A stretch of DNA of 64,000 nt. It comes from Misgurnus anguillicaudatus. Its lineage: Eukaryota; Chordata; Actinopteri; Cypriniformes; Cobitidae. Location: contig NC_073361.2 of the NCBI RefSeq assembly GCF_027580225.2, positions 28,362,501-28,426,500 on the forward strand. The letters are read 5' to 3'. The position numbers and the translations under genes are program-made. Positions 45,601 to 57,700 of this stretch are shown here, one piece after another. The notes under the pieces were generated by a model. It was not told where the DNA came from. It ran no database searches and was given only the letters and a program-made list of their open reading frames with translations. Each line of letters begins with the position of its first letter. Within the stretch, counting starts at the first letter, position 1.

Positions 45601-46829
45601 GCAAAAATGTGCTGTTTTTGGGTGTGTCCTTTACAATGCAAATAAGCGGATTAAATGCAAACACTGATCACCATAATAATGGTTTGTTGAAATTGAAATT
45701 TAAGTTTGCTATTAATTTTTTCTCTCTCTCTGTACTAAATGGCAGTGCTGTGGTTGGATAGTGCAGATTAAGGGGCGGTATTATTATAATAAGATCCCCC
45801 TCTGACATCACAAGGGGAGCCAATTTTCAATAAGCTATTTTTTCACATGCTTGCAAAGAATGGTTTACCAAAAATAAGTTAATGGGAGATCTTTTTTGAC
45901 TTTTCAAGGTAGATAGAAGCACTGGAGACCCAATTATAGCACTTAAATGTGTAAAAAGTCAGATTTTCATGATATGTCCCCTTTAAAATGTGTGCATGCT
46001 CATGAGATTGCATGTTGTGAACCGACACAACACTATGCAAAATCTGCTTTTAATGTTTAATGTCTGATTCTTAAATATGCGAGTAATAGATAAATTGAAC
46101 ATATTTTTGTTTATAGAGATATAATTATGATAATTTGTCATCATTATGGTGCAAAGTGTGTTAACTGTGGAACTCTACCATTGTTTCACAGAATAATCAC
46201 ATAAGCAAGCGCTACATCGAGCAACCTGAACTCATTTAATCGAATGTCTTTGATGTTCTACACCTGTTTTTCTTTTTTCACAGGGAGAAAACGAGGTCCC
46301 AGCTGTAGCTGCGCCCAAATCCTCTCCAAAGGGGGCATCGGGCGGAGACGTCTCCGTAGACCCAGATGCTCAAGAGATTGTGCTTCCCGACTCAGACGAG
46401 GAGTACATGGTGGTCGAGGAGGCAAACGACTCCACGGCTGCCAAAATGAAGAAGACCGGCCTAAAACGCATCGAAAGCCTGAAGCAAACCTTCTCACGCG
46501 AGAACATGACCAAGACCAGGGAGAGCCTGGGTAGCAAAGTCAACAAGCTGGGCGAGCGTATAGTGCCGACCGAACGACGTGACAAAATCCGCCAGTCGGG
46601 GGAGCGCCTGAAGGAAAGGCTGAACCTGAAAAAGGAGAGGACGGTGGCTGAAGGTCAGGAGGGAGCAGAGGGGACCACAGAAGGAAAAGCACCCATCCCA
46701 CCACCGAAGGGTCGGAAGGCCGGTGCCGACGTAGCCTACACGGAGCCGACGGAGAAACAAGAAGGTCCGGATGAGGGCAAAGGCGAGGAATCTGAAGTGC
46801 CGATGTACGATATGAAGCAGCTTTCTTAA
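42290..46829 (+). CDS. cavin4: caveolae-associated protein 4 (cavin-4/MURC), complete, 2 exons, 303 residues
   Basis: Coat protein of caveolae, muscle-enriched in vertebrates, where it joins other cavins on membrane through a trimeric coiled coil. Seen: N-terminal heptad region HR1 (about 20-120, LNIFTLLERVSGIIDTVQAC to KNKFRVVIYQ), acidic DSDEEYM (about 156), basic second helical region with FSRENMTKTRESL, NKLGERIVPTERRDKIRQSG, then RTVAEG and the end MYDMKQLS. IRQSGERLKE, RTVAEG and the C-terminal end match cavin-4 better than cavins 1-3. One intron at the end of HR1, as usual for cavins. Human cavin-4 is 364 residues, so the tail is shorter. Next to tmeff1 as in human 9q31. Copy a or b not resolved. 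Confidence 0.92.
43380..43705. mobile_element. hAT-like foldback with exact 8-bp duplication TCCCAAGC
   Basis: TAGGGTGGCCATTTGTGCCAG and inverse CTGGCACGAATGGCCGCCCTA; TCCCAAGC at 43372-43379 and 43706-43713. Arms extend through GAAGTCGCGTTG/ACGCGACTTC. Confidence 0.85.
43723..44173. mobile_element. hAT-like element with CAGTGTTGGGG ends
   Basis: CAGTGTTGGGGGTAACGC and inverse-like GTAACTTTCCCCAACACTG; flanks GTCACTAG (43715-43722) and GTCAATAG (44174-44181), an 8-bp duplication with one change. Full of AGTAACG/AAGTAATG words. Confidence 0.85.
44959..45265. mobile_element. TTAA foldback element (cavin4 intron)
   Basis: TTAAAGGGACAGTTCACCG and inverse CGGTGAACTATCCCTTTAA. 45266-46283 is AT-rich intron with no recognised gene. 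Confidence 0.78.
46284..46829 (+). CDS. cavin4: cavin4 exon 2
   Basis: Residues 123-303, GENEVPAVAAPKSS to MYDMKQLS and TAA. Acceptor TTTTTTCACAG. Rich in Glu, Lys and Pro; proline run IPPPKG near residue 258. Confidence 0.93.
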   Translation, partial: GENEVPAVAAPKSSPKGASGGDVSVDPDAQEIVLPDSDEEYMVVEEANDSTAAKMKKTGLKRIESLKQTFSRENMTKTRESLGSKVNKLGERIVPTERRDKIRQSGERLKERLNLKKERTVAEGQEGAEGTTEGKAPIPPPKGRKAGADVAYTEPTEKQEGPDEGKGEESEVPMYDMKQLS

Positions 46830-48552
46830 GCGGCAAGGATGACTAGGAGAAATCACATTTGGGAAAGACTAATGTAGAGATTATGAAGAACTTGAAGGTG
46901 TAAAGACTGGGATCTTATTGTGAGGAACAGTGGATGGTGCTTACAGTTGAAACTGACAGAAGAAATGATGGAAGTTGTACACTATATAGTACACAATCTT
47001 TTTTTCTTGTTTACAGATATTATGGACTCTGAAAAGTTGTGAATGTTAAACCAATGTACTATAAAGTAATATAAGTAGGGTATGATTTTTCATTTTAAAC
47101 TCAGCTTTTAAACTGAGCTAAAAGGTGAACTCAGTATTTATTTTGTATTGGTCAGCATCCAGGTAGCGTATAGCTTGTCCTGCTTTATGTAAAGTACTGT
47201 AGCTTTTTCTAGGACACTGATAAGACTGGTCAGACTTTAGATATACTTTATTTAACAAGGTACTGAGAGCACCTTTTAGGAATACGGTATTATTTGTAAG
47301 GCGTGTGTGACGGATTTTAAGAAATGTTTTTTTCTGAAATGGCTGAATGAACAGTCAATCATTGATACACGACGGGGAACAGAAGTGAATTCTGGACTTT
47401 CTCTTCAGAACTTTTGATATATTCTTGTGTTGATTGACATTCAGCATGAGCTGTCAATGATGAATAACATCGTTTTATTTTCATTTCATAGTTTTGATGT
47501 TGTGGTTGTTTTCTTTTGGAGTATAATGCATTAACTGGATAAACAAGCCCTTTGTAAACACACATTTGGGTGATTCTCGTGAAATTAGACTTATGAGGTG
47601 TCAATAAGAAGCATACAGTTACAAACATCTCTTCATGTACTATTTTGCACGTGATTTCAAATGACATCATACAAACCAATTTTTTTTCACATTTAAGGGG
47701 AACATTTTTATTACCGCAACGTGTCCATGACTGGATTTGGGTTCTTTTAACATGGAAATATTTTTAATTAAAAAATAAAAAGCTTCAGTGCATGTTATAA
47801 TATAAACATTTACAGTAAAGAAACATGTGGTATTTGGTGATCATTGGTAAATGTAGAGACTATAATAAGGAATATAAATGTGTCCAAGAAAAATTTTCTC
47901 ATCCTCCACAACAATTTTCAATCATTGTTTAAGCCCTCAAGGAACTAACATTTAAAAAAAATTGTTATTTAATATAATATCATGTTGCGGTAATGATAAT
48001 TTTTGATCTAAAATATTTAAATAATTCTATAGGAAATATTTTTTAAATCCTCTAAAAATAATGGCTATAGTAAGTTCAGACCTTAATCTTATAAGGCCAA
48101 AAAAAAAATCTGATGCTGGACACATTTTAAGTCTGGATTTCGTGAGAATCACCCATTTTCTGTGTAATAAAACATGTAACCTTCAAAAAACATAAATTTT
48201 TGCTATTTGAACTTGGTGAATGAACATCATTATTTAGTTGAAGGATTTTTAAATAAATGTATTAACTTAATCAGCTGGTTTCTGAAGAGTTTGTGTAAGA
48301 GTCAGAGAAAATATTATCTAAAATATATCTGATGTTGCACTGAATATAAATGAGTGCTTTGAAATCAATCTGAACTTTTCTTTAAGGATGCTGTTGTATG
48401 TCACTTTTATTCTTATCATGTCTTAATAACAATGCACAATAAATTATAACAGTATTATAGGAAACTAACTTATAGGATAGTTTTCAAATTATTATTATTA
48501 TGTTGTTTTAAATTGATTTATTCTATTTTTTTTTTTTTAATTTTGCATGAGT
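46830..48552. other. tail-to-tail intergenic region with cavin4 3' UTR and poly(A) candidates
   Basis: Plus-strand AATAAA at 47774-47779 and 48166-48171 could end cavin4. On the minus strand AATAAA at 48522-48517 lies only about 31 bases after the dynein stop, allowing a very short 3' UTR. No other gene seen. Confidence 0.5.
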
Positions 48553-48774
48553 TTACTTGCAGTCGCAGAGTAATGCGACTCCTCTCAGAGTCCAGTGTTC
48601 TGGATATTGACTGGTCCGGAGCAGCAGTGAGAAGATATAGGTCAGATCCGTTCTTCTGGGTTTCTTGTACACTGGGCAGGAGTACAGGTTGATGGGGAGA
48701 GGCTTCTTGAGTTCGGTGTTATTCACGCTGCTCACCGCGTAAACGTGCACCACTGGCAGCGGTGTGAAGAGAAC
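48553..48774 (-). CDS. dynein exon xx (last)
   Basis: Residues 1193-1265 and stop: [52 protein letters not shown]. The end [11 protein letters not shown] is the family hallmark. Confidence 0.97.
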   Translation of the reverse strand, partial: VLFTPLPVVHVYAVSSVNNTELKKPLPINLYSCPVYKKPRRTDLTYIFSLLLRTSQYPEHWTLRGVALLCDCK

Positions 48775-51700
48775 CTGACAACAAGACAAGAAATGTAAAA
48801 TGCTGTTCTACATGTAAAGACGACATGATTGATTAGTTGACTTGGTTTAGAAGATCACTGCATGTTTCACACTTGATTTAACGTTTGTTTTAAACACTGT
48901 ATTGTTTTGTACTTTGCATTCATAAATAGCATCTGTGAGTAAGAAAGGATTGCTTTCATACAAATCGTGGATTTGTATCGTGCTAAATTGTGCTGTTCAC
49001 CTGACCATTTTAACAACAAACCAAACTCTGATGGCTTCTACATACAAGTCTTAGGTGGTTAATTTCATTCAAGTTTTTAATGTTGTTTATAAAAAAATTA
49101 TAGTTCCTGTCCTCATTTCTGCATGTTCAATAGATGTGTTTATTTACAATAAACCACAATCAGCAAAATAAGTGAGCCTGGACCACAAAACTACAAAAAA
49201 AATTGAAAATGTTATTTTCGAATTGAAAATAATACATCATTTAAAAAGCTTTCCATTGATGTATGGTTTGTTAGGATTGGACATTATTTGAAAATCTGAA
49301 ATCTAAGGATGCAAAAATCAAAATATTACGAAAATCGGCTTTAAAGTTGTCCAAATAAAATCATCCTTAGCAAAACATATTACTTATGATAAATAAAGTG
49401 TTCATATACACTCACCTAAAGGATTATTAGGAACACCATACTAATACTGTGTTTGACCCCCTTTCGCCTTCAGAACTGCCTTAATTCTACGTGGCATTGA
49501 TTCAACAAGGTGCTGAAAGCATTCTTTTTTTAATGTTGGCCCATATTGATAGGATAGCATCTTGCAGTTGAGAGAGATTTGTGGGATGCACATCCAGGGC
49601 ACTAAGCTCCCGTTCCACATCCCAAACATGCTCTATTGGGTTGAGATCTGGTGACTGTGGGGGCCATTTTAGTACAATGAACTCATTGTCATCTTCAAGA
49701 AAACAATTTGAAATGATTTGAGCTTTGTGACATGGTGCATTATCGTGCTGGAATTAGCCATCAGAAGATGGGTACATGGTGGTCATAAAGGGATGGACAT
49801 GGTCAGAAACAATGCTCAGGTAGGCCATGGCATTTAAACGATGCTCAATTTGCACTAAGGGCCGTAAAGTGTGCCAACAAAATATCCCCCACACCATTGC
49901 ATCATTGAATTAATGAGAAATTGAACAGGTGTTCCTAATAATGCTTTAGGTGAGTGTATTTACAATAGCAAATTTACAAAAAATATATGATTTTTGTCCA
50001 AAAATAAAATCGTCATTTTGACCCATTTAATTACATTGTTGGATATCCCTACTTATGCCTGGTTTTGTGGTCCAGGGTCATATAAGTGAAACATTTGGTT
50101 GCTGTTCTTAGTCTATCAGGGACTAAATAAAAGTTGTGTTGATATATATTTTTTGCTTTAACATTTGTGGTAACCATTTAATTAAAGCAATAAGGGTACT
50201 TTCTATACTGTAATATGAATACGTCACAGCTAAAGGGATTGCTTTGACTCCACTTGCTTCACATTGTGCCCCACAACCGTGAATTATTCCACGATACAGC
50301 ACAGCTTCTCATACCTTATTGCCTACTTATGTCTTTTTGGTGTTTTTAATAAGCTTTAAGAAAAACTATCTGAAAATTCATCGGTCAACATCACTGTTGA
50401 GTATTTTCTTCTCAAGTCTGCAGTTGTGGTTGAGTTGGAGAGGGAAATAATTTGAATATTTATGCCTTGGCATACTTAAAGCAAGGGTGCAGAGTAACAT
50501 TCAAGCTATTTTAAAGCATTAAGAAACCAAAATGTCATTTTAATGATCAAAGATAATGACCACAATTATCAACTACAGGGGGACTTTAAAAGTTCAACAC
50601 TTCAAGGCCAAAAATATCTGGACCCCCAGAGATGCCATCGAAAAACCATGGAAATTAACAGGTGCTTGGATCTTCATTTACTAAAGCTTCTTTTCTGCTA
50701 TGAAGATTTGTACTAGATATTGGGACATGGCTGTAGAGAGGTGTTCAACATTGTAATGGGAGGATTGTACATGATCAAAATCAGACTCACTATTATAACA
50801 TCACTATTTACATCTAATGTACATGTAGCTGAAAAAGCCAAGCCTGTTAGAAATGAATACCAACATACTTTTGGCAATTAGTGTGTATCTGTTGCAGTAT
50901 ATAAACTTTTCTTTAATACCTTCGGAGGAGATTCTATTAGTTTCGCATTTCTCTTGTCCCACCCTGCACCATCCAGATAGAGGCCGTAGATGTAGACTCC
51001 GCCCACATCCCCCGGGGGAGGGCCCACGATGTCTTCTTTTGCCATGCGAGTGACATCGTTGAGTAGGACGACGGTGTCTAAAGCCCAACCTTTACTCAGA
51101 TTCATTCGAGTGGTCTCCTGACGCATCGCTGTTAAGAATCCCTTTAATAAATTACAGACAGTGAATCAATTTAGTGGAGAAAGTTAAAGTTTATTAATGC
51201 TATGTTTATCCTTTTTGCCCAACCTGTGGATTGAAAAACCCTGTGAGCCAAAACTGATGAGGTCGACCATTAAATATCCAGTTGTGGAATTGTTGGTTTC
51301 GCTCAAGGAGCTCAGTGAACCAGAATCCCAGTGTAGCAGATTCCCAAGAGATCTTTTGCCAGGACTTTGGTACACGAGCATCGTACATGCTATCCAGAGC
51401 ATCACGGAGATCCTCGGACATGATTATGGTCCCTTAGGATAATAAAAAGCCATATAGTATTACAATACAAATATGATGTTGTCTGTTCTACACACTTCTG
51501 GTGATGTCAATGTTTCTTTGTTTAATAGTGAAAACTTTTCAAACTCACCATCGATGGCCAGTTTAAGGTCAGTGAGGGTAATGCGGACACGCCCGATGAC
51601 ACGCTGCATTCTGTCAATCTCCTGACGCAGAAATATAGTCATGGGCTGAAATGCACCCATTTTTTGTAGATTATGCTTCACCTGCATAAAGTCAAATTAA

Positions 51701-54700
51701 AAGTTATTGTGTGCATTTAATTAATATGCAGTACCATGGCAAAGCCTGCATAAAGCACTGCACTGCAAAAAAATCCTTCTTACTTAGTTTTTTTGTCTTG
51801 TTTTCAGTAAAAAAAATCTAAAAATTCTTAAATGAAGATGTATTTTCTTGATGAGCTAAATGACCTAGGAAAATAAGTCTAGTTTTTAGACAAAAAATAT
51901 AAACTTTAAGTAAATTAGTGCTTTAAACAAGCAAAAAAAATCTGCCAATGGAATAAGAAAAAAATATTGAATTAAGTGTTTATGAGAAAAGTAAACTTAT
52001 TTCAAGAAAATTTTTCTTATTCCATTGGCAGATTTTTTGCTTGTTTTAAAGGTCACATTCTTTCTGATCCCATTTTTATACACTGCAAAAAAAATTATTT
52101 TCAAGTAAAAATATCTAAAAATTCTTAAATTAAGATGCTTTTTCTTGATGAGCAAAACGACCCAAGAAAATAAGTCTAGTTTTTAGACCAAAAATATCAA
52201 ATTTAAGTGATTTTGTGCATAACAAGCATTTATTTTCTTGTGTCATTTTGCTCATCAAGAAAAAGCATCTTAATTTAAGAATTTCTAGATATTTCCACTG
52301 AAAACAAGACAAAAATACCAAGATTTTTTTTTTATTGAAAATCATTTTTTGCAGTATAATTTACTTAAAATTTATATTTTTTTGTCTAAAAACCAGACTT
52401 ATTTTCCTAGGTCATTTTGCTCATCAAGAAAATACATCTTAATTTAATACTTTTTTTGATATTTTTACTGAAAACAAGACAAAATTTTTTGCAGTGTGCA
52501 TTATGCTGGTTGCCATCATTTTTAAAATAAAATATAAAAATCGACACACCGATGTGCAGTGTTGTGCCTGAACGAGTTCATATTTTGGGCGAACATGAAC
52601 TGAACGTACTGTATTACTGCCTGATGAACGTTACTGTGAACTCGTTCATTCTGATGTTTGTGAACGGCACGATCTCTCAGTTTAACGTCGTTAAATAGGG
52701 TGCCAGATTTCTATAGAGTCTTCCAGGCAAAAACCCGGCTAAAACACACTGTAAACAGGCCTTAATGTGTAGCGGAAAAAACAGCCAATCTGGCAACATC
52801 GCCACCAGTAGGTGTTTCTGTTTCGCGCTGCATGCGTCATCAAAACAACACTGACTGGACCCTGCTGAAATCCCTGCCGTGCCACTCACATAGTTTAACA
52901 TTAAATAACATCATATTTGTCCTAAATCGTTTACGATTAATACACGCGACGCCTCGCAGCGCTTCTCGCCCGATGTGCGGCACCCGGCTAGCCTTTTAAA
53001 GGAATAGTCTACTCATTTTCAATATTAAAATATGTTACCTTAACTAAGAATTGTTGATACATCCCTCTATCATCTGTGTGCGTGCACGTAAGCGATGGAG
53101 CGCGCTGCGACACTTCGATAGCATTTAGCTTAGCCCCATTCATTCAATGGTACCATTTAGAGATAAAGTTAGAAGTGACCAAACACATCAACGTTTTTCC
53201 TATTTAAGACGAGTAGTTATACGAGCAAGTTTGGTGGTACAAAATAAAACGTAGCGCTTTTCTAAGCGGATTTAAAAGAGGAACTACATTTTATGGCGTA
53301 ATGGCACTTTTGGGAGTACTTCGACTCGGCGCAGTAACACCCTCCCTCTCCCATTACGAGAGTGAGAAGGGGAGCTGACTTTTCAGGCGAGTCGAAGTAC
53401 TCCCAAAAGTGCTATTACGCCATAAAATATAGTATAAAAATAATATAGTTTTTGGAACTGTGAACTAGATCAAAATTTTGAAATATGAACTGAAATAGTC
53501 ATTTTAAAATTTGTGCACTGTGAATTAAACTAGTTCATGTAGAAAGTGAGCTTTCCCAACACTGCCGATGTGCTTGAAACCAATATCAACATAATATATA
53601 ATGTGGCAAAGTATAAGCATTATGATTAACGGATTATGATTAATTATGATCTTCACCTCGTGTGGCACATAGTCAGCTGGTAGTTTCTCCAGCATCTCAT
53701 TGGCCATTCGCTGGACGGACGCCTCTCTGGTTTCGCCCCCACCACCGCCGCTGTCTTTGGGCTGGATGTTGACGATGGTGCTCAGGGTTTCATTAGCCAT
53801 GTTTGTCTGGTAAGTGATGTCAGCATTGGGATGGAGGCCAAAAACCTATTCAATTGAATTTGAATCAATAATTCTACTATTCATTTTATGTTTACAAAAA
53901 ACATGTGAAAAGTGTGGTTTGGTCATTGACCCTTTGTTAAGCCCCACGGCCCTTGAATCAGACAAATGTTAAAGAGCATCCCACAGAAATAAACTGGAGA
54001 TTCTGAGAATATTTTTGATGTTGCATCACCTCAGGAGTGTCAACTAATGGAAGGGCATCAATGTGTGTGTGGTAATCCTGCAGCATCTTGGCCTTTGGTA
54101 TAGTATATCCCTTATAGAAGCAGAACGTCTCTCCAAACATGGTCTCGCTGAACCAGATGCGAGCAAATGTATTGAGCAAACGCTTGTCCATGTCATCTGT
54201 GACCCGTCCGCCGTATTGCACCTACGAAGCAAACATGGACAAAAATGTCTCATTCTCATCCAAGAAGTTAAATCAACTTAAAGGTGGGGTGCATGATCTC
54301 TGAAAGCCAATGTTGACATTTGAAATTCCCTAAACAAACACGCCCCTATCCTAATAGAATCTGGCCCTCGTTTGATAAACCCGCCCCGCACATACGAGAC
54401 CCATGCAACGATGTCGTTTAGTAGACATGCCCCTTACTGCTGATTGGCTACAAGTGTGTTTTGGTACTCAACCAGACTAATGCAAAAAATCATGCACCCC
54501 GCGTTTAATCAATGAATTAAAATAGTTTAACATGGCTGAACTGCTGGATTAATATAAACATCAATATGGAAAGATACAGTACCTCTCCTAGCATGTACCG
54601 CAGGCAGTTCCAGTTTACTCCTCTTTTGATGTCCACATCATCAAGGTGATTCTGCACAAACTGAACGCTGGAGGTGAAATCAGCCTGGTTGAACTCGTAA

Positions 54701-57700
54701 GGAATGTTCCAGCCAAGTGGACCAAATTTTCGTCTCTCCTTTTAAAGTTATAATAACAATAATAAAAAATGACTTTCCGCACATATTAAAAGTTTAGATG
54801 CATGTAAAGGATGTCAGGAGCCGTGACGTGGTGTAACAGCTGTGCCGACCTGGACTGTGGTGTGGAGGAAGGCCACGGCATAGAGAAGTGGTCTCCACTG
54901 AGGCATGTTGGTGATCTCCAGCTGTTCCTGAGTCACGCTGTTGTACGTCCGCTTGAGTCCGGCCTTCACTCCTGCATCACAGTACACACCATTAACCTCA
55001 CATTATCTGTCACCGCATGCTTTCACTTCCTGTTTTATTCCTAATGCCATTTTAATGATGATCTTGAAGAATCAGAGATTAAATAATATCTTTAATGTTC
55101 CTGTACTTCAATTGACAGAGCATTGCATTAGCAGAGCTAACAAAGATCATGGTTTTCATCCCACATCCTAAAAATTTTTACCTAGAATGCACTGGATGTT
55201 GCTTTGGATAAAAGCCAAATGCATAAATCTGCTAATAATATAAAGTAACTTAATTATCCCTAGAATATCAAAAGTGTCTAAAGGTGGTAGATCATTTTCC
55301 TACTTAGCCCCTAAGCTCTGGAATGATTTACCAAATAATGTTGGAGTATCAGACACAGTCGATCAATTTAAAGCTAAACTTAAGACATTCTTCTTTAATA
55401 AAGCATTCACATGTCCAGTAAATGTTATTATCCCGCAATAGTAATTTTGATTAGCACTCACATATCTCATATGGGTAATATGCTATTGCCGCAATAGGTA
55501 GCCTGTCTGGAACCGAGCGAATATTAAACCACAGTACTGTATGACACTTGCATTTCATGCGAACAGCCCCTACGCTAATAGAATTCTGTTTTTATCTCCC
55601 TGTCTCGTCCTCGACCTCAAGGACAATGAGACAAACAGACCCAGTTGCTGTGAAGGTCATCACACCACTGATCTACTGATGCCCAGCCGATGCACATCCA
55701 ACGACCACCGGCTGAACCAGTTTAATCCGCTTACCCGCTTCCTATCCCTACCGTGTTAAATAATAAATATATATATTAAAATTTCTCCCAAGGGTTTTTT
55801 GTCCTTCTACGAGTTTTTCCCACTGGGTTTTCTCGTAGGGGGGTTTTTCGTCCCCGGGAGAGTCAGCCAACTTTGGCTTAAATTAAGCACTTTACTGTAT
55901 ACGTTACGTTATTACTACGCTCGCTTGTACGGTTTATCCTTAGCCGCAATATTCTACTTCTTATATTATCTATTGATTTTCTGTGTTCTCCCCAACATTT
56001 ACTCATGTAAAGCTGCTTTGCAACAATTAACAATTGTGAAAAGCGCTATATAAATAAAATTGAATTGAATTGAATTAATCTGAATCGTATCAAAAATGAA
56101 ACAACAAAATGTATAAAATTTTGACTTTATCAATTGACTATTGGATTTGATTTACTTTTATGTAAAGTGCTAGCAGAATAAACATTTATATTAAAGCCTA
56201 AAAACATAAATGCGTGAAATATTCACAAGATCTTTTTCCAGTTTGTAACACTTAAGATTTGGGATAGCTAAACTTACAAAGCTTACAAATAAAAAGTGAG
56301 AAATTATTGCAGTATAACATTTTGGATTTACTAATTTTTTGAACAGTTGCCTGCCAGCATTTTTTTTTTGATTTTCACAAATGTTTCATAAAAATGCCAT
56401 CCAGAAAAAGTGTTCTTCTAAAAATATATAAACGTACAAATATATCAAATGAAAGAACAGACCCTCTGCTTTCAAACAAACAATAAACAATCAAAACAGG
56501 AAAAAACTTTTCATCCTATCTATATTTTTTCCTCTGCTTATAAACTCTTAAATATGGGTATTTGTCTTTAAAAATACAAATTATCTAAAATATTTGCATT
56601 TTTGTAAAGAAATTTAGTAAGAAATCAGATTCAGACTGATTATCAAAACATACACAGAGTTTAAAATTATTAAATAACGTTTTTGCTTTAGTTTTTTTCA
56701 TAAATTGGGTAAATAGTGGATAATCGCGGTATTGCAGATTGACATAAAAGTTAAAAACACTTTTTTATGCAAATGTTTTCTCTTAATTGACGAGATAACT
56801 CATCAAAGGCGAGGAAAGAGTTAAGGAGTTCATAGATTTTATGGGGTGCTGTTTAATTTAAAAATATTCATGTCATGCTTGGTTGACCCACCTTGTGGAG
56901 GCTCATTGGTGAATTTAATAGAAGATTGAAGGAAGTTAATGGGGAACGAGGGGTGGACTTCTGTGGTCACCCATAACCTGAAGCCGGCGTGAACGCTCTC
57001 TGCTGTGGTGACCGTATCGAGAAGTTCATCCAGGAAGTCCAATCCTAAATGGCAGTTTTGCAGAAGTAACCAGCCTCCATCAGACATGCTCTGAGCCAGA
57101 AGCCGTCGTGCATGCACTTCCTGTCCCTGGCCCATGGAGATGGGTCTGCAGGGAACACCCTGGAAATCAACAAGAAAAGTGGTGAAAAATGTCTGGATCG
57201 ATAGCTGAGAAATTAAAATAAATAATATTTTAAAGAAGACACAGAGACATAATGACACAATAAATAAATGATGCTCATTCAAATGGCATAATGGAAAAGA
57301 GTGAATTCTTCACACCTTTGACTTGGAGAGTCTCTCTATGTTTTCAGTGGGATCAGATCCCATAGACAAGAGGCAGACTAGAGGCGTTCTGTTCTCACTC
57401 TCAGCATACATGACCTCCATGTCCAGGATCACTCCCTCTGCATACTTTATTCCCATTGATTCTGCGATGTATTTCCTTGCCTGCCTCAAAGTATAAATAA
57501 TGTTATACTTAACAAATTAATCACGGTTCACTTTTTATATGCCTAAATATGGATCTTTTCTCTATTGGAAATTAATTCAGTACATAAGCCGTGCATGTGT
57601 CTGACCATGACCACATTACAGACATGTGGTGTCATATTAAGAAATCATACAGTGTTGAATGATTACTCCAATGATTACAATTCAACAACTCAATTCTGAA

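Noticed and set aside
46258..46856. Several open frames opposite cavin4 exon 2
   Set aside because: Antisense shadows of a GC-rich coding exon; the plus-strand frame matches the cavin family.
55541..56053. Short plus-strand open frames in the dynein intron
   Set aside because: They lie in the 3' untranslated part of a truncated LINE.
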